Of a stretch of 64,000 nucleotides of DNA, positions 12,033-22,977 are shown one piece after another. Positions within the stretch are counted from its first letter, which is position 1, and each line of letters opens with the position of its first letter. A program made the position numbers and the translations under genes. Source of the stretch: Ilyonectria destructans. Taxonomy: Eukaryota > Ascomycota > Sordariomycetes > Hypocreales > Nectriaceae. The notes beneath the pieces are model-generated. The model made no database searches, had not been told where the DNA came from, and saw nothing but the letters and a program-made list of their open reading frames with translations. Location: contig JAHEWK010000007.1 of assembly GCA_020740775.1 (NCBI GenBank), positions 1,984,001 through 2,048,000 of the forward strand, in the 5' to 3' direction.

Positions 12033-13731
12033 ATGCCGAGGCCCCGTAAAGACTTGGAGGGCGTCAAGGACTGGATCCTCGAGCAGCGGCGAGAAGGACT
12101 ATCCATTGACACTATATGTGCCCATCTCCGCGACGATGGGCACGTACTCGACGCCAGAACCCTGAAAAGGAGGTTAGCGGAATGGGGTGCACAGGAGTAC
12201 TCCCCCCTTCACTCAAAGATTGATACCAACACCTTCGTCGAGCTGATCAAAGGCTACTTCTACCGATACGGATATAGCGACACTTCCATCGTCCGTGATC
12301 TCAAGCGACGCGGCATCGAGATCTCCGAGCGGACTGTACAGGAGTATCGTCTGAAGCATGGCATGAAGCGGCGCTTCCGAGATCTGACTGAACGACAGGA
12401 TGCTATTCAAAAAGCAAGAGAGTTCCTCTTCCAAGACGACCGTCAATCTTCAAGCATCAGAGGATTTGGCAGGGGGTATCTATACCACTACGTCCGCATC
12501 CGTGCCGGCGTCCTTGTCGGCCAGAATACCTTATATCGCGAGTACCAAACGAACCCAGAGTGGAAGAAGCGGGCCGAACAAAGACGCCTTGCTGATTGGA
12601 AGCACCGGAAGAACTTCCAGGTTCCTGGGCCTAACTTCATGTGGTCTCTCGATGGGTACGAGAAGCTCAAGAACTTCGGCTTCTCTATCTACGCCTGTAT
12701 CGACACGTACTCGAGAGCCATCATCTGGATATATGTCGGCAGGGGGAACATGACTGCGCTGAGTTCACTCAAACAGTTTCTACGGACCGTGTCGTACTCA
12801 GGGGTCCGGCCCCTTTTCACCCGCTCGGATCATGGTATCGAGACTCCTCTTTGGGCCGGAGCCCAGGCGATTCTCGCCGACCTTGATCAGACAGAGTTTC
12901 GGTATACCACCGATGATAACGACCAACGAGTCCATAGGCAGGGAGCGAGACTGAGCTCCTGTCATATCTGGGGCCCAAGCACATCGAACCAACGGATCGA
13001 GTCTTGGTGGGAAAAGCTACTTAAAGGTGTCAGTCAGCGCTGGATCGCGTTCTCACACGAGCTGATTGATAGCGGCCTCTTCCAACCAAACCGTCTTGCT
13101 CACCAGATCGCGGTGTATGCTCTCTATGGACCCATGATCCGTCAAGAGGTTGCGGACTTCACGGAGATGTGGAACGGCCATCGCATCCGGCCACAGAAGA
13201 ATAGGGAGCATCTCGTCGCCGGGATCCCAATGGATCTGTATAATACAAGCGAAGTGGAGAACTGGGCAGTCCATCTAGGGCCTGCGGCTCGAGATGGGCT
13301 TGCCCAGATGATGGCCGCTGTCGATTCTATCGATATAGACGATCTTCTTGACCCAACAACAACAGACTGGTGTGATCAACAGCTCCGGGATCTTCAGTTC
13401 GGTGGTCAGCTAGATGGGGAGCTTGATCATAAGCGACCACACCTCGCAATCTACTTACGGCTTAGAGACAAGATTCAGGTTCATCTCGACTGCGGGGCAA
13501 GTCCGGTGCTGAGCATCCCAGAGAGTCCAGTTGGAGGGCAAGAGAGATTCGTACGTAAAAAAGTACTCTATCGCACTCAAAAGCTAGCTGACAATGCTTT
13601 AGCTTCAGCTCCTCGAGCAGAACTACCTTGAGCCTATTAACAATAGCCTCTCCGGAACTGGGCTACCTGGCGATATTATCAATAGTGTAGACGAGCTGAT
13701 GGGGGACCTGGGTCACCTTGAGCTAGAGTAA
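12033..13731 (+). CDS. integrase-core DDE transposase, 548 aa, two exons
   Basis: Exons 12033-13550 and 13603-13731 are separated by a 52-bp intron (GTACGT...CTGAC...TTTAG). Reading through instead of splicing would give a shorter, unlikely tail. Residues ~8-52 look like a fungal Clr5-type helix-turn-helix (WILEQRREGLSIDTICAHL...LKRRLAEWG), and ~68-112 form a second helix-turn-helix-like segment. The catalytic core runs from ~195 to ~345, with D207 in MWSLDGYEKL, D266 in TRSDHG and E323 in SNQRIESWW, the classic third integrase motif. The D266-E323 spacing is longer than the retroviral 35 residues. The region after the core is unassigned. The start is the first ATG of the frame. The gene sits inside inverted repeats with a target duplication, so it most likely catalyses the element's own transposition. 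A domesticated integrase-like protein is the alternative. Confidence 0.85.
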
Positions 13732-13734
13732 CTA

Positions 13735-14985
13735 CTATTTCCTCGTCTGTTTATGAGGATGCCGACTACTTGGCCTCCTCGTATTAACTCCTCGGGTTCC
13801 AGCAGCGGGACCATGGGCAGTGAAGGCAGGGCCAGCCGAGAGCTCCGTATCCTCTGCCTCTACCGAGAGTGCTGAGCTTATAGAGTCTCGAGCTCGTTTC
13901 TGACCCGCGCGGGTCTCGTCCACGTCGCTAGTAATAACCTCGATCTGGTCTTCTGCGCTAGCTCTCGAAGGGGGTAGAACTGGGCTCAGAGAGGGGCTCA
14001 AGGAGGGCGAGTTGAACTCGCTCCCGATTAACAAGGCTGGTTGTACCTTCACTTCGGCCTTGACTAGCTCTTTCTTGATTCCTTTCTCCTTTTTGAACGG
14101 CTTTACGGCTGACCTCGGTGCCTTGATATGACGAGGGGCCGGGAATTGTGGTCGAGGAGGCAATGGCTCATAGAAGACAAGGAAAAGGAGATATCTGCCC
14201 TCTGTTTTGCTGAAACGAAAAGGGCAGTCCTCGCCGAAAAGCTCTGCGACTGTCTGTCTCTCCCAGTCGAGGTCGCTCAGCTCCGTGATACCCTCTTTAA
14301 TATGGGCGTTCTGAACGAGTCTCTTGTCGAATTGAAGAACAGAAGAGAGGGCAGGCTTGTCCTTGAACTGAGGGAAGAAGATGCTGTCGAACCAGAAGTG
14401 GACAGGTAAAGATGGTTCCTCGTCGACGAAGGGGCGCAAAGCGACCTTCAGCAGCTCTCTAGCCAAAGACCACTGGGGCTCCTCGTCTTCGTCTAGTATT
14501 TCCCATGGGCCAGGCCTCGCAAGGAAGACGGTGAGGCGCATCGAGATCTTCCGTCTGCTCTTGTTTTGGCTCTGTTTAGCCACAGCCTCACTGAGTTGCA
14601 ACGAGCTCGCCCCCATGCCCCTCGCGATCCGACTCTGCGTAAGTTTGGCATCTCGATACACGGCGGAGGGCCGCGATGCTGCGAGGATACGGCCAGGGCC
14701 GTCTCCAGAGCCGGTGAAGATCGTCTGTGAGGGCGTGGAACGATCAGAGGCTGTTAGGTCGATAGACTGTATAGCGGAGGAGGTGGAAGCTGTCTCAACG
14801 TCTCGAAACGGGACTGGCGAGCTGTCGAGGATGGAGATACTCGTGGGCCAACGTCTCCCGCAATATGGACACAGATTCGACCCTGGGTAGCTATCGCGGA
14901 TGAAATCGTGGCTCCGTTGGTACGATTTAGGGGCCACGGTCTTCGGAACATCGGGACATGTCTGCGATAGGACGTGATCGGGCAT
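13735..14985 (-). CDS. transposon-borne protein of unknown function with CPYC motif, 416 aa
   Basis: I do not recognise a named family. The ATG is at 14983-14985, and an upstream AG acceptor-like sequence leaves open a short extra 5' exon. The N-terminal ~45 residues hold NLCPYCGRRWP, half of a zinc ribbon or an RTC4-like CPYC signature. Residues ~50-125 are Ser/Thr-rich, and a folded stretch (~145-265) contains the segments FWFDSIFFPQFKD and YLLFLVFYEPLPP. The tail is Lys/Pro/Ser-rich and probably disordered. The stop codon lies 3 bp from the stop of the transposase gene, in convergent orientation, and the whole gene lies within the inverted repeats. This makes it the second gene of the transposon. 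A DNA-binding or accessory transposition role is inference only. Confidence 0.75.
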   Translation of the reverse strand: MPDHVLSQTCPDVPKTVAPKSYQRSHDFIRDSYPGSNLCPYCGRRWPTSISILDSSPVPFRDVETASTSSAIQSIDLTASDRSTPSQTIFTGSGDGPGRILAASRPSAVYRDAKLTQSRIARGMGASSLQLSEAVAKQSQNKSRRKISMRLTVFLARPGPWEILDEDEEPQWSLARELLKVALRPFVDEEPSLPVHFWFDSIFFPQFKDKPALSSVLQFDKRLVQNAHIKEGITELSDLDWERQTVAELFGEDCPFRFSKTEGRYLLFLVFYEPLPPRPQFPAPRHIKAPRSAVKPFKKEKGIKKELVKAEVKVQPALLIGSEFNSPSLSPSLSPVLPPSRASAEDQIEVITSDVDETRAGQKRARDSISSALSVEAEDTELSAGPAFTAHGPAAGTRGVNTRRPSSRHPHKQTRK

Positions 14986-15284
14986 ATCTACGTACAAGAC
15001 AAGGTCAGTCGCACAATCTCATGATGGATAGACCCGAGCTTACTTAGGGAATCGATGGGGATAGCCCATAACAGCTATGGGGTGGCGATGGGCTGGGTAT
15101 TGATGCTGGTGTGGATGTGCGAGTGGAAGAATTGTGACGCGTCACCAGGAATTATCACGACATATTTCCTGGTGGACATGCCATCTAAATGAAGAGATAC
15201 CTTCCGGATAGTGTGCGATACTGTAGTCTTGCAAGGGTCCACAAAATTACTAAGTATTTCCACATGGTTGAGGCTTCCCAAAAG

Positions 15285-15318
15285 GGTTATGTCACCCATG
15301 TGGTAATGTGCGACCGTA
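15285..15318 (-). repeat. right terminal inverted repeat of the integrase transposon
   Basis: Reverse-complement partner of 11742-11775 with one mismatch. The flanking CACGTC (15319-15324) repeats the hexamer at 11736-11741 in direct orientation. Confidence 0.9.
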
Positions 15319-15324
15319 CACGTC

Positions 15325-15967
15325 GCTGCAGGCTCCACCCACACCATTCCGAGGGATCGCTGAGCCGCATATGGGGCCGCCACGTGGGGCGTAGATTAAT
15401 TCAACGATACTAGTGGAATCACAGGGACGATGCTAGGGCCTGATGAACTGTATGATGATGACTAGGCTAGCTATCTGTGACAGACGGTATGTCGCTGGGG
15501 CGATCACCGTTGTCGCTGTATGCCTAGTAAATTGTGGCGTAAAACGGGACAAGTCGGAACGCAGGTCCGACAGTCGGGTCCACCAACAGATACAAAACAA
15601 ACGCTGCCAGCCTAGTCTCGCATATCATGCGTAGTCCAAAGGATGTCAATGAAGTCTCGCTGATGGGCTTACGTCTTTAGCCCAAGCGCGAGTTACCCAA
15701 GACCTGGTTAGTAAGAATGCCAGAGTGACACAGGTGAGAACACTACCTGGATACCACCCAGGTAAGCGAGGAAATCATGTAGTTAGCCTAATCTTCGCGG
15801 AGTGAAGCGGCAGATGCAAAGGCCCTTGTATGGGAGGTGCCAAGGTATGTTACCCTTTTCGCACCTACCCTATCACACTTGTACACCTTTTGCCCAAGGT
15901 GACTTCTTTCATGACTGCCCCGAGTAACAGCATACGTAAACGTCTGATCGTATGCATTCCATGAGCT
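15325..15967. other. intergenic, no supported gene
   Basis: Nothing recognisable. This is the right-hand flank of the transposon insertion. Confidence 0.4.
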
Positions 15968-16405
15968 CTAGTACTCGGCGTCTATGGTGTCTTGTGCAAC
16001 ATCAGCGGCATCTTGTTGACCTCGTGTGATGGGAAGACGGGATTGCTCATTGCGGCAATGCTGCACAAACAGGCCAAAGCTCGTGAACTGTGCTTTACAA
16101 TCGATGCAATGAAAACCTTTGATGGCGACGCTGATGACACGTCCTCGTTGGGAATGCACATGTCAAGCGGGAGAGGTGGCATGTCGAAAGAAGGAGTCGG
16201 TGGGACGGGCCTGATGGTAGTGTCCCATGCACCTTCCCAATTTCCATTGTCAAGATGGATGATGCAGATGAATAGGACTTGACGTATGGCCTCTCGAATG
16301 CCATCCCAACAGTCGGGGCTGAATCTGTGCATGGCAAAGTTCGTGGCGATGGAGGCAATGGTGATTATGCCTTGGCCGAGGTCAATATTTTGGACAGAAT
16401 CGAAT
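15968..16405 (-). pseudogene. frameshifted gene fragment with a C2H2-like zinc finger
   Basis: One minus-strand frame runs from about 16405 to 16180 with credible protein (DSVQNIDLGQGIITIASI, then NFAMHRFSPDCWDGIREAI). It then has to switch frame near 16140 to continue into VISVAIKGFHCIDCKAQF, followed by TSFGLFVQHCRNEQ, which has Cys-x2-Cys and His-Cys positions like a degenerate C2H2 finger. The stop codon is at 15968. No intron of normal length fits the switch, so I read it as an indel. There is no start codon or 5' region, so this is a decayed 3' end of an unknown gene. Confidence 0.45.
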
Positions 16406-16429
16406 AGTTGGCTTCAATAAGCCTACATT

Positions 16430-16562
16430 CCTTAAGAATATATATAGTACAGCAATTGGAGAATAATTATTCTAAGACTCTTAGTTTTGGTATTTAGTTT
16501 TTAATTCCTATTTTTATTATTTTTATTTTATCAGTTTTGTATTTATTATTTACCATGTATTC
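16430..16562. other. AT-rich block
   Basis: Runs of T and A dominate (for example TTTTTATTATTTTTATTTTA), in sharp contrast with the surrounding DNA. It could be RIP-degraded repeat or simple intergenic AT-rich DNA. No gene is visible. Confidence 0.6.
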
Positions 16563-17290
16563 CAAGTTGACCTACCTATTTAGCAACGTACGCATAAGGC
16601 TAAAGAATGCACACTCTGTGACTCGCATGCTATCCTGATGCTGGACCTACGCAGCTCGCCTCAGTTTAATATCACCTTGGCATGAATGCAATACAGGCGC
16701 ATTCGGCGGAGTCTAAGTTCACAAAGCACTTAATTGGACAACCCGCCAGACGGAGCTGAAGCCCGTCGTGATACGGCCAATGAACTGCGCCGGGCAGCTG
16801 GCCAGCCCGTTGACTCACTCGACAATGAAAACTTCTTTTTCACCCACCGAGTTTCTTCCTTTTTGTTCCTCTCAACAATCTCACCTTGCGCGATCCGTCC
16901 CTGCTTGCAGAGACGAAGTTTTCCCTGTGCAGATTTCCACGCCGCCTTCCGGATCTACTCGATAGACCTTGTGCCGTCGAACGTGCGCAGATAGGGGTGA
17001 GAGTTTCTGCGGTTTCCAGCCTGACCGTCACTGACGGTCTGTATTTTCTCCCTCACGTTGATCGGGACCAAAGAGCTCTCGTTGTGGCAGGTTCGGAGGA
17101 GTTGGTGTTTGGCTTGGTCTCGTACCTTCATCCAAAGCGAAATTGTTTGTCATCTGTACGGACGGCCACTGATCGTCTGTTTTTGTCTCTTTCGGCTCCC
17201 AGACCTGATTGAACCGAATTTTATAAAACTCTCCGCCGCATCTCTCCCTCCCTCACTCTTCTCACCAGACATTACGAAGTCGCCTTCGCC

Positions 17291-18812
17291 ATGTCTCAGT
17301 CAACTGGAAAGATGGACAAGGGCAAGAATGTCGGATTTCACCCGCTCTCCCATGGACTGCTGTCGTTTTGACGAAAACTTATGCTATTGTGCTGACGGTC
17401 AAATGCGGTGTTTCGGGCCACACCATCGCCACCACGTTTGAGCTGCTCAAGACGCCCGACGTGACGGAATACTTGGAAATGCCACTTGCAACGTCGAACA
17501 AAGCTGACGGGTTAGGCATGACTCATTGGGGTATTGCGTTTTCCCTGCTTATTCTCCGCTGCCTTACTTCACCACAAGTCCTTGAACGATATTAACCGAC
17601 ATACTGATACTAATATTGAGACTTTATAGTAGATCGCCGTCGTACACACTCCATCGAAACATCCGACGTTCTGCGGCTCAATGTTGTGTTTCCTCTCAGC
17701 TGCATGATCACTATCATGAACCGCTCGAAGACAAGGCACTGCTCGAGCCCCTCAACGTCAAGGGTGCCATGTCGGCGGTGGAAGTCTGCCTCAAGGAGGA
17801 CGCAAACGTCATGGTTGAAGGTTTTGGGATCCCATTTCCCAACGCAGGGCAGCCAGTGCTCGAATGGCTTCGATTCCTTGCATGCAACCGCGTCTGTCGC
17901 TGACAACATGACGTTTATCGACATCCTCAAGCAGGATCGCTTCACCTTACTCGTCCAGCATCCCCACTTCATCTTGAGTGACGGATGGAATCCACAAAGA
18001 CTGACGGAGCGCATGTATCCTGTGCACGCTCCCTTCCCTGTCCCAGACGCTGCCCAACATCAGACTTTGGAAGAACAAGACCGCGAGAGGCATTGCCGTG
18101 GACGACGCCGCCAACATCAATCACCCTGACCTCTACACCGTCTGGGGCAACACCTTTCTCCCACCCTTGCCGGAGACGAAACGCAACTTGCCCCAGTCGT
18201 TACGACCATGAACGACGCTGATGCCGAGGGACATGCCGTTAACCGTCTCGCGAAGGATGGCAGGATCTCGCCCCTGGAGTTCCTCAAGGGCGCTGGCTGG
18301 CCGATCTACCATTTGCGCACGCAGCTACGCATGGCCGTCGGGCAATTCGAGATCTGCAAGGAGACCGTCTACACAGATATTGAATCCACGTAGGGCGGCC
18401 AGTGCGACATCACCCGACCAGAGCACAGCATCGGCGTCACCTTCGAGGCGTACATCACCACCAAGTACCCAGAGGTGGCTCCCTCCCCTGCCGGGCAACT
18501 CATGCCTGTGTTCATGCACTGCAAGGGCTCTCGGTGTTTCAAGGACAAGGTGACTGGATCGAAGCGCCCTTGTGATCTTTGGTGACATCAATGTCGTTGG
18601 GACTATCGACCAGGTCCAGGTCAAGGCCAACCCCGACGAGAAGGAAGCCGCCTGCCCGATCGTCCTCTCACACACACCCGAGGGTGATGTGCGCAAGTGT
18701 CGGCTCAAAATGCTCCGGAGGGTCCATGTTACCTTGGTTGCTGCTTCCAGGTCCGCCGTCATCAACACTAAGGGCCTGGGTGGGAGAGGGGGTGATCGTG
18801 GCGAAGGCTAAT
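17291..18812 (+). pseudogene. multiply frameshifted pseudogene of unknown family
   Basis: A start-like ATG at 17291 is preceded by a pyrimidine-rich leader, but the frame soon meets TGA. Downstream, protein-like segments follow one another in different frames: TTFELLKTPDVTEYLEMPLA (~17430-17490), EDKALLEPLNVKGAMSAVEV (~17720-17850), NMTFIDILKQDRFTLLVQH (~17905-18000), DAANINHPDLYTVWGNTFL (~18100-18160), GRISPLEFLKGAGWPIYHL followed by an in-frame TAG near 18391, GVTFEAYITTKYPEVAPSP (~18430) and NVVGTIDQVQVKANPDEKEA (~18590). Some switches could be introns, but the TAG and the repeated shifts indicate decay. I do not recognise the family. Confidence 0.55.
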
Positions 18813-20186
18813 GAGGCAACATGAGACGTTTTTAGGGCATAATGTTTATTAGAACTAAGGCCATACCCTAAAGGCTAGACGCTAAAGCGCTAAAGAATTA
18901 AGGGTCATATCTTAATTCTAGAAGGTGCTGATGTCCTAAAGATTTAGTAATGGGCGAGCGTAACCAAGCCCAAAGGCGGCTGCCTACATGTCGCTACTCA
19001 GAGACCAGGTTAACAATGACGTCGTCGTCTCCCACCCAATTAATATAGCTCAATGCGACTCAAGGAGATCATGGCGTTGGTCCTTACCTCGGACTCCACA
19101 CCCATCATCCGTTATTCTTGTCAACGGAGTGTGTGACTATTTATTTAGCAGAGTAAACAGGAACTAGATAGCGATGAATTCCCACATAAAATAACAATGA
19201 ATATGCCGCGATGCTGCCGAATAGTCTGTCCTTGGCTACTTCGATTCAATGAGCAGGTAGAGGGCACCGGACTGTTTAACAGGCAGCGCGATCTTGCATC
19301 GATTCTGAAAAAGCCGACATATCTACGGATAACTATTCTTATCAGTCTCTGACTTAACTAAAACCATAGTCGTAACAGTGCATATGATGTTACAGTTAAC
19401 AGAATAAAGGTCCCATAGTTGATCGGACCAGGAGGAGGGATTTCCAGTTAGTCAAACAGGAATTCAGCTTTTCGGCTCTTCAAACGGCTAATATTATAGT
19501 GCTAACTAGCACGCGCAATTAATCAGAGGTTAGACCAATATCCTCTCTGGTCACTACCCAGAGTCGTCGCTCTGTCCAAGTCGTAGAAGGCCAACGTTTA
19601 CATGCTATGGATTCAAGTACAAATTTGCTCCCCATTTGATACATGATGCAGCTTGAAGGAACTCTCACCACACCCTTCCCTTTATATGAGCCTGGGGCTT
19701 TAGAACTGGAGTTAACATGGTTGTGATTATCATCAAAACAGCTAAGTTCCACAGCGCGGGTGAGGAAATATTTTAGCGCACCTAACCCCTAATTCTCAGC
19801 AAATCCACTCCACTCCCAGAGCACTTGGCAGTCAGTATTTGGCGGCTTCAGCACTTGGACCACTGCTTTTCAGCGCCACCCAACGTTGGCCGATTTGCCG
19901 AGGGAGCATCGCAACTCGGCTGGAAGCGCTAAAATGGCAGTGCAGGGTTAGATGCCTGGTTGTCAACTCCAGAGCTCAACTCTAGAACTCAACAACTGGT
20001 GAAGAAAAATGCCACCCGTGGTAGGTGATATACACAAGTAGTAAATTGATTTGAGGTCAGTGAGTCAATCTGGAATACAGTGCTTTGTACAGTTGAAAAC
20101 TCGGCTACAGTGTCAATCTCAATAGCCAACCCGTTGCTTAGCATCCCATTCTTCCTCATCTCCCATCATCTCCATAAGGTGAGACC
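18813..20186. other. intergenic, AT-leaning, possible decayed repeat
   Basis: The sequence has short repeated words (for example CTAAAG several times at 18868-18950) and AT-rich patches. On the minus strand a TATA-like ATATAAAGG lies near 19680-19690, which could belong to a decayed retroelement LTR, but I found no paired LTR, polypurine tract or coding domain. Confidence 0.35.
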
Positions 20187-22977
20187 TTACAGACGGAACG
20201 GAACCGTCAGCTCTCCGGGGGCCATATATGTGGGGACCTTCATCTCGAGGGCCTCGCCAGAGTATCCCAAGTCCTCGGCAACAAGCATGGCTGCCTTCTC
20301 ACCGATCAAGAGAGCGGTGGAATATCTATTTCACATTAGCGTTGTACTCAGGTTACTAAAGGGCATGTTACTTACGTGTTGCATCCGACGTTATCGGGGC
20401 AGATACTGAGATCGGCAACCTTGAGTCCCTTGACACCATGGACGTTCAGACGCTCGTCAAGAACTCCCTCCTTCACGATGCTGTTACCGTCCCGGGGCGC
20501 CATGGAGCAAGTGCCCAAGCTGTGCCACTACAAACAAAGTCAGTAGATGAAGATATGAGAATGAGAATATGGTTCTTACGGTGCTCTCGGTGTGTCGCTT
20601 GACCCACTCCTCGACAGCCTTGATGTCGCTCTCGCTGTACTTGAGCTCTCCGCGGCTGTTGACCTTGTTGGAGTTGAGGATGTTGGTTCCGCACTTGTTT
20701 TCGGCCTCTGGTATCATCTTTGACCAGCTTCCATGAGTGATTCCGGCAGACAGGTTTCCTGGAAGTGCATACGCCTTGGTTGTCTCAAGGTCCATGTCGT
20801 GGGCTCGAGCTGGCGAGTCGTAGTCGAAGAAGGGGTGCTGTTGACGAGTTAGTTGGATAAATATCTACCATGCTAAGATATAAGCATACCATGTTCTCGA
20901 CTTCACCTGCATATGCGTCCATCCTGCGGGCAGTCTCTCGAGCCTTGATGTAGCCCCAGACCATGGGGGCCATGTCTCGCTCATCATTCATGAAGCCAGT
21001 GTCAAAGTCAGGGCTCTCATAGGGATCGGCGGATTTGATGTGAGTGAAACCTCGGGAGAAGGGATACTCCAAGAAGTTGAACATGGTAAAGAATTTACCA
21101 GCGGGCCTGCAAATTTGTTAGTATTGAATCAACAGATGGACTGCATATCGGCAGTTGTCAATTGGCGATGTTGTTAACACTTACATCAGCATGTGGTCTC
21201 CCTATGTTTTGTCAGACATGTGGCCACTAAATATTGAATGGGTGAAACTTACATACCAACCAGCAATGACACTGTAATGCATCACTGGCTTGTCGGGCTT
21301 GTTCTTGAAGTAGCTATCCCAACCGTCTTTGAAGTGCGGAGTTGGCCAGGTCTCAAACTCCCTCAACTCCTCAGCAGTTGGGCGCACTTTGACACCGGCC
21401 TCAATGCCGTTAGTTGCGAGAGGTCCAGTTCCCTTCTGGTGCCACTCGTCAAAGACCTCTGGAATCGTGTTAGTGGATGGGGGTGGAGAAACTTGGGGGT
21501 TTCACATACGCTTCTGGACGACGGGGTCTCCGCGAACAAAGTCGTCGAAACTTTCAGTCTCTGGCTTGGCTCGATAGGTGGAGAAGTGAAGGTAGTGGTC
21601 CTGGAAGTTCTTGCCTAATAGTTTGATTTGATGTCAGCGATGAGTTTTCCAACTTTTAGTTATGTTGTTGATCGTGGGGGTCACGTGGGGGCACGTACCA
21701 ACACCGGGCAAGTTGACCAGGCAGTTAACGCCAGCGGCCTTGAGCGACTCAGGGTTGCCGATGCCAGATCGCTGGAGAATCAAGGGAGAGGAAAGAGTTC
21801 CTCCGGACACAACAATTTGCTTGCGGGCGCGGAATGTGCGCGTCTGGGGCGTGCTTCCGCCGAGCGGCTTGGTCGGAACAACTTGGACGCCGACAGCCCG
21901 GCCATTCTCAAGAATGATCTTGTCGACCTTGGTGCTAGTGGCAAGGTACAAGTTGCTGTGCACTGCACGAGTAGAGTGGATATCTAGGAAACAGCATGTT
22001 AGTAGTTGAATCCTGATACCACAAAGGTATTAACTTACAGGCGTGCGCGGAATCACTTCGACGGCCAGTGTCGCGGTTGATCCACTTCAGCCACTGCTCA
22101 GCGCCATGGGCAGTCTCGAGATCCTGAAGATCGTCGACTCGGGGAATTCCCTGTGTCTCGACGGCGCGGAGGAAGTCTTCCTTGATCGGGTATTGGTAGT
22201 TGCCGAATGAAACCTTGATTGGACCTGAATCTCCGTGAATGTCCTTGTTGTGGCCGGCGCGCTGATATGTCTCATGCTTTCTCATGAGAGGCAGGAGCTC
22301 TTTGGTGGTCCATCCCTTGGCTTGGAAATCATCGTACTAGTTAACTTGTTAGACCATTTAAAGTTTCCAGTTTCGGTTACTCGAATATATCCACTTACGT
22401 CGGAGGCGGAGGCCCTGGTGTACATCATAAAGTTGATAGATGATCCACCACTATATTTGAAGTTAGCATAGTGTCTTGATGGGTTTAATAAGACTCCAGG
22501 ACAACTTTCCCTAGTATATGGGCAACGGGAACAACTGCTTTGCGGCCAGCGAGGTGTTTCGAAGGTCGAGATTCGTAGAACGTAGCCGTCTTTGAATCCA
22601 GCTTCATATTTCGAGGGTAGATTCCACTAAATGTGCTTATTAGCATCTCTAGTCACCTGCAATTGAATCTGGGATGTTCCACTTACGGACGGAAGACCCA
22701 GGGGTTGTTGAGGTTGTTCTCGCCACCCTCAATCAACAGAACCTTCAGGTTATGGTCCAGGTTTGCGAGGCTAGTTCAGTTAGCTCTAGACTTCGTTTTC
22801 GTAATCTTCTTTTTATTTTTCTGATCTTTCTTCTCGTCTTTCTCCTTATTTCTTGTTGAGGCACTTGGGCACTTACCGTCCAGCCACGACACAACCACAA
22901 CTCCCACCACCACAGACGATGATGTCAAACTCATCAGGAAGAGAGCTCTGAAATTTCGAATACTGCGGAGCAGCCAT
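20187..22977 (-). CDS. GMC-family alcohol oxidase, about 13 exons
   Basis: This FAD flavoprotein of the glucose-methanol-choline family most resembles fungal alcohol (methanol-type) oxidase. It would oxidise short alcohols with O2 to aldehyde and H2O2. The ATG is at 22975-22977 (MAAPQYSKF) and the stop at 20187-20189. The N-terminal FAD-binding motif is [36 protein letters not shown] and [16 protein letters not shown] follow, then the GMC signature [16 protein letters not shown] and the catalytic motifs [14 protein letters not shown] and [19 protein letters not shown]. First exons are 22877-22977, 22687-22770, 22510-22626 and 22399-22450. The third intron begins with GA (GAAAGT) rather than GT. 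Every other junction I checked is GT-AG and keeps frame. The C-terminus (VPFRL) is not a canonical peroxisomal signal, although classical alcohol oxidases are peroxisomal. Confidence 0.9.

Larger units (their letters stand above)
11736..15324. mobile_element. putative autonomous DNA transposon with integrase-type DDE transposase (element proper 11742-15318)
   Basis: The element is 3577 bp long. Its ends are 34-bp inverted repeats at 11742-11775 and 15285-15318, starting TACGGTCGCACATTACCA and differing at one position. Immediately outside lie perfect direct copies of CACGTC at 11736-11741 and 15319-15324, the expected 6-bp target-site duplication. Inside are two intact convergent genes, an integrase-fold transposase (12033-13731) and an unknown protein with a CPYC zinc-binding-like motif (13735-14985). 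Near-identical ends, a clean target duplication and open coding frames point to recent insertion. The integrase fold is established for LTR elements, Ginger and Maverick transposons, but there is no reverse transcriptase or polymerase B here. I infer a compact cut-and-paste element. Confidence 0.85.

Noticed and set aside
19519..19752. Solo LTR or promoter with TATA-like ATATAAAGG on the minus strand
   Set aside because: No matching terminal repeat, primer-binding site, polypurine tract or target duplication was found.
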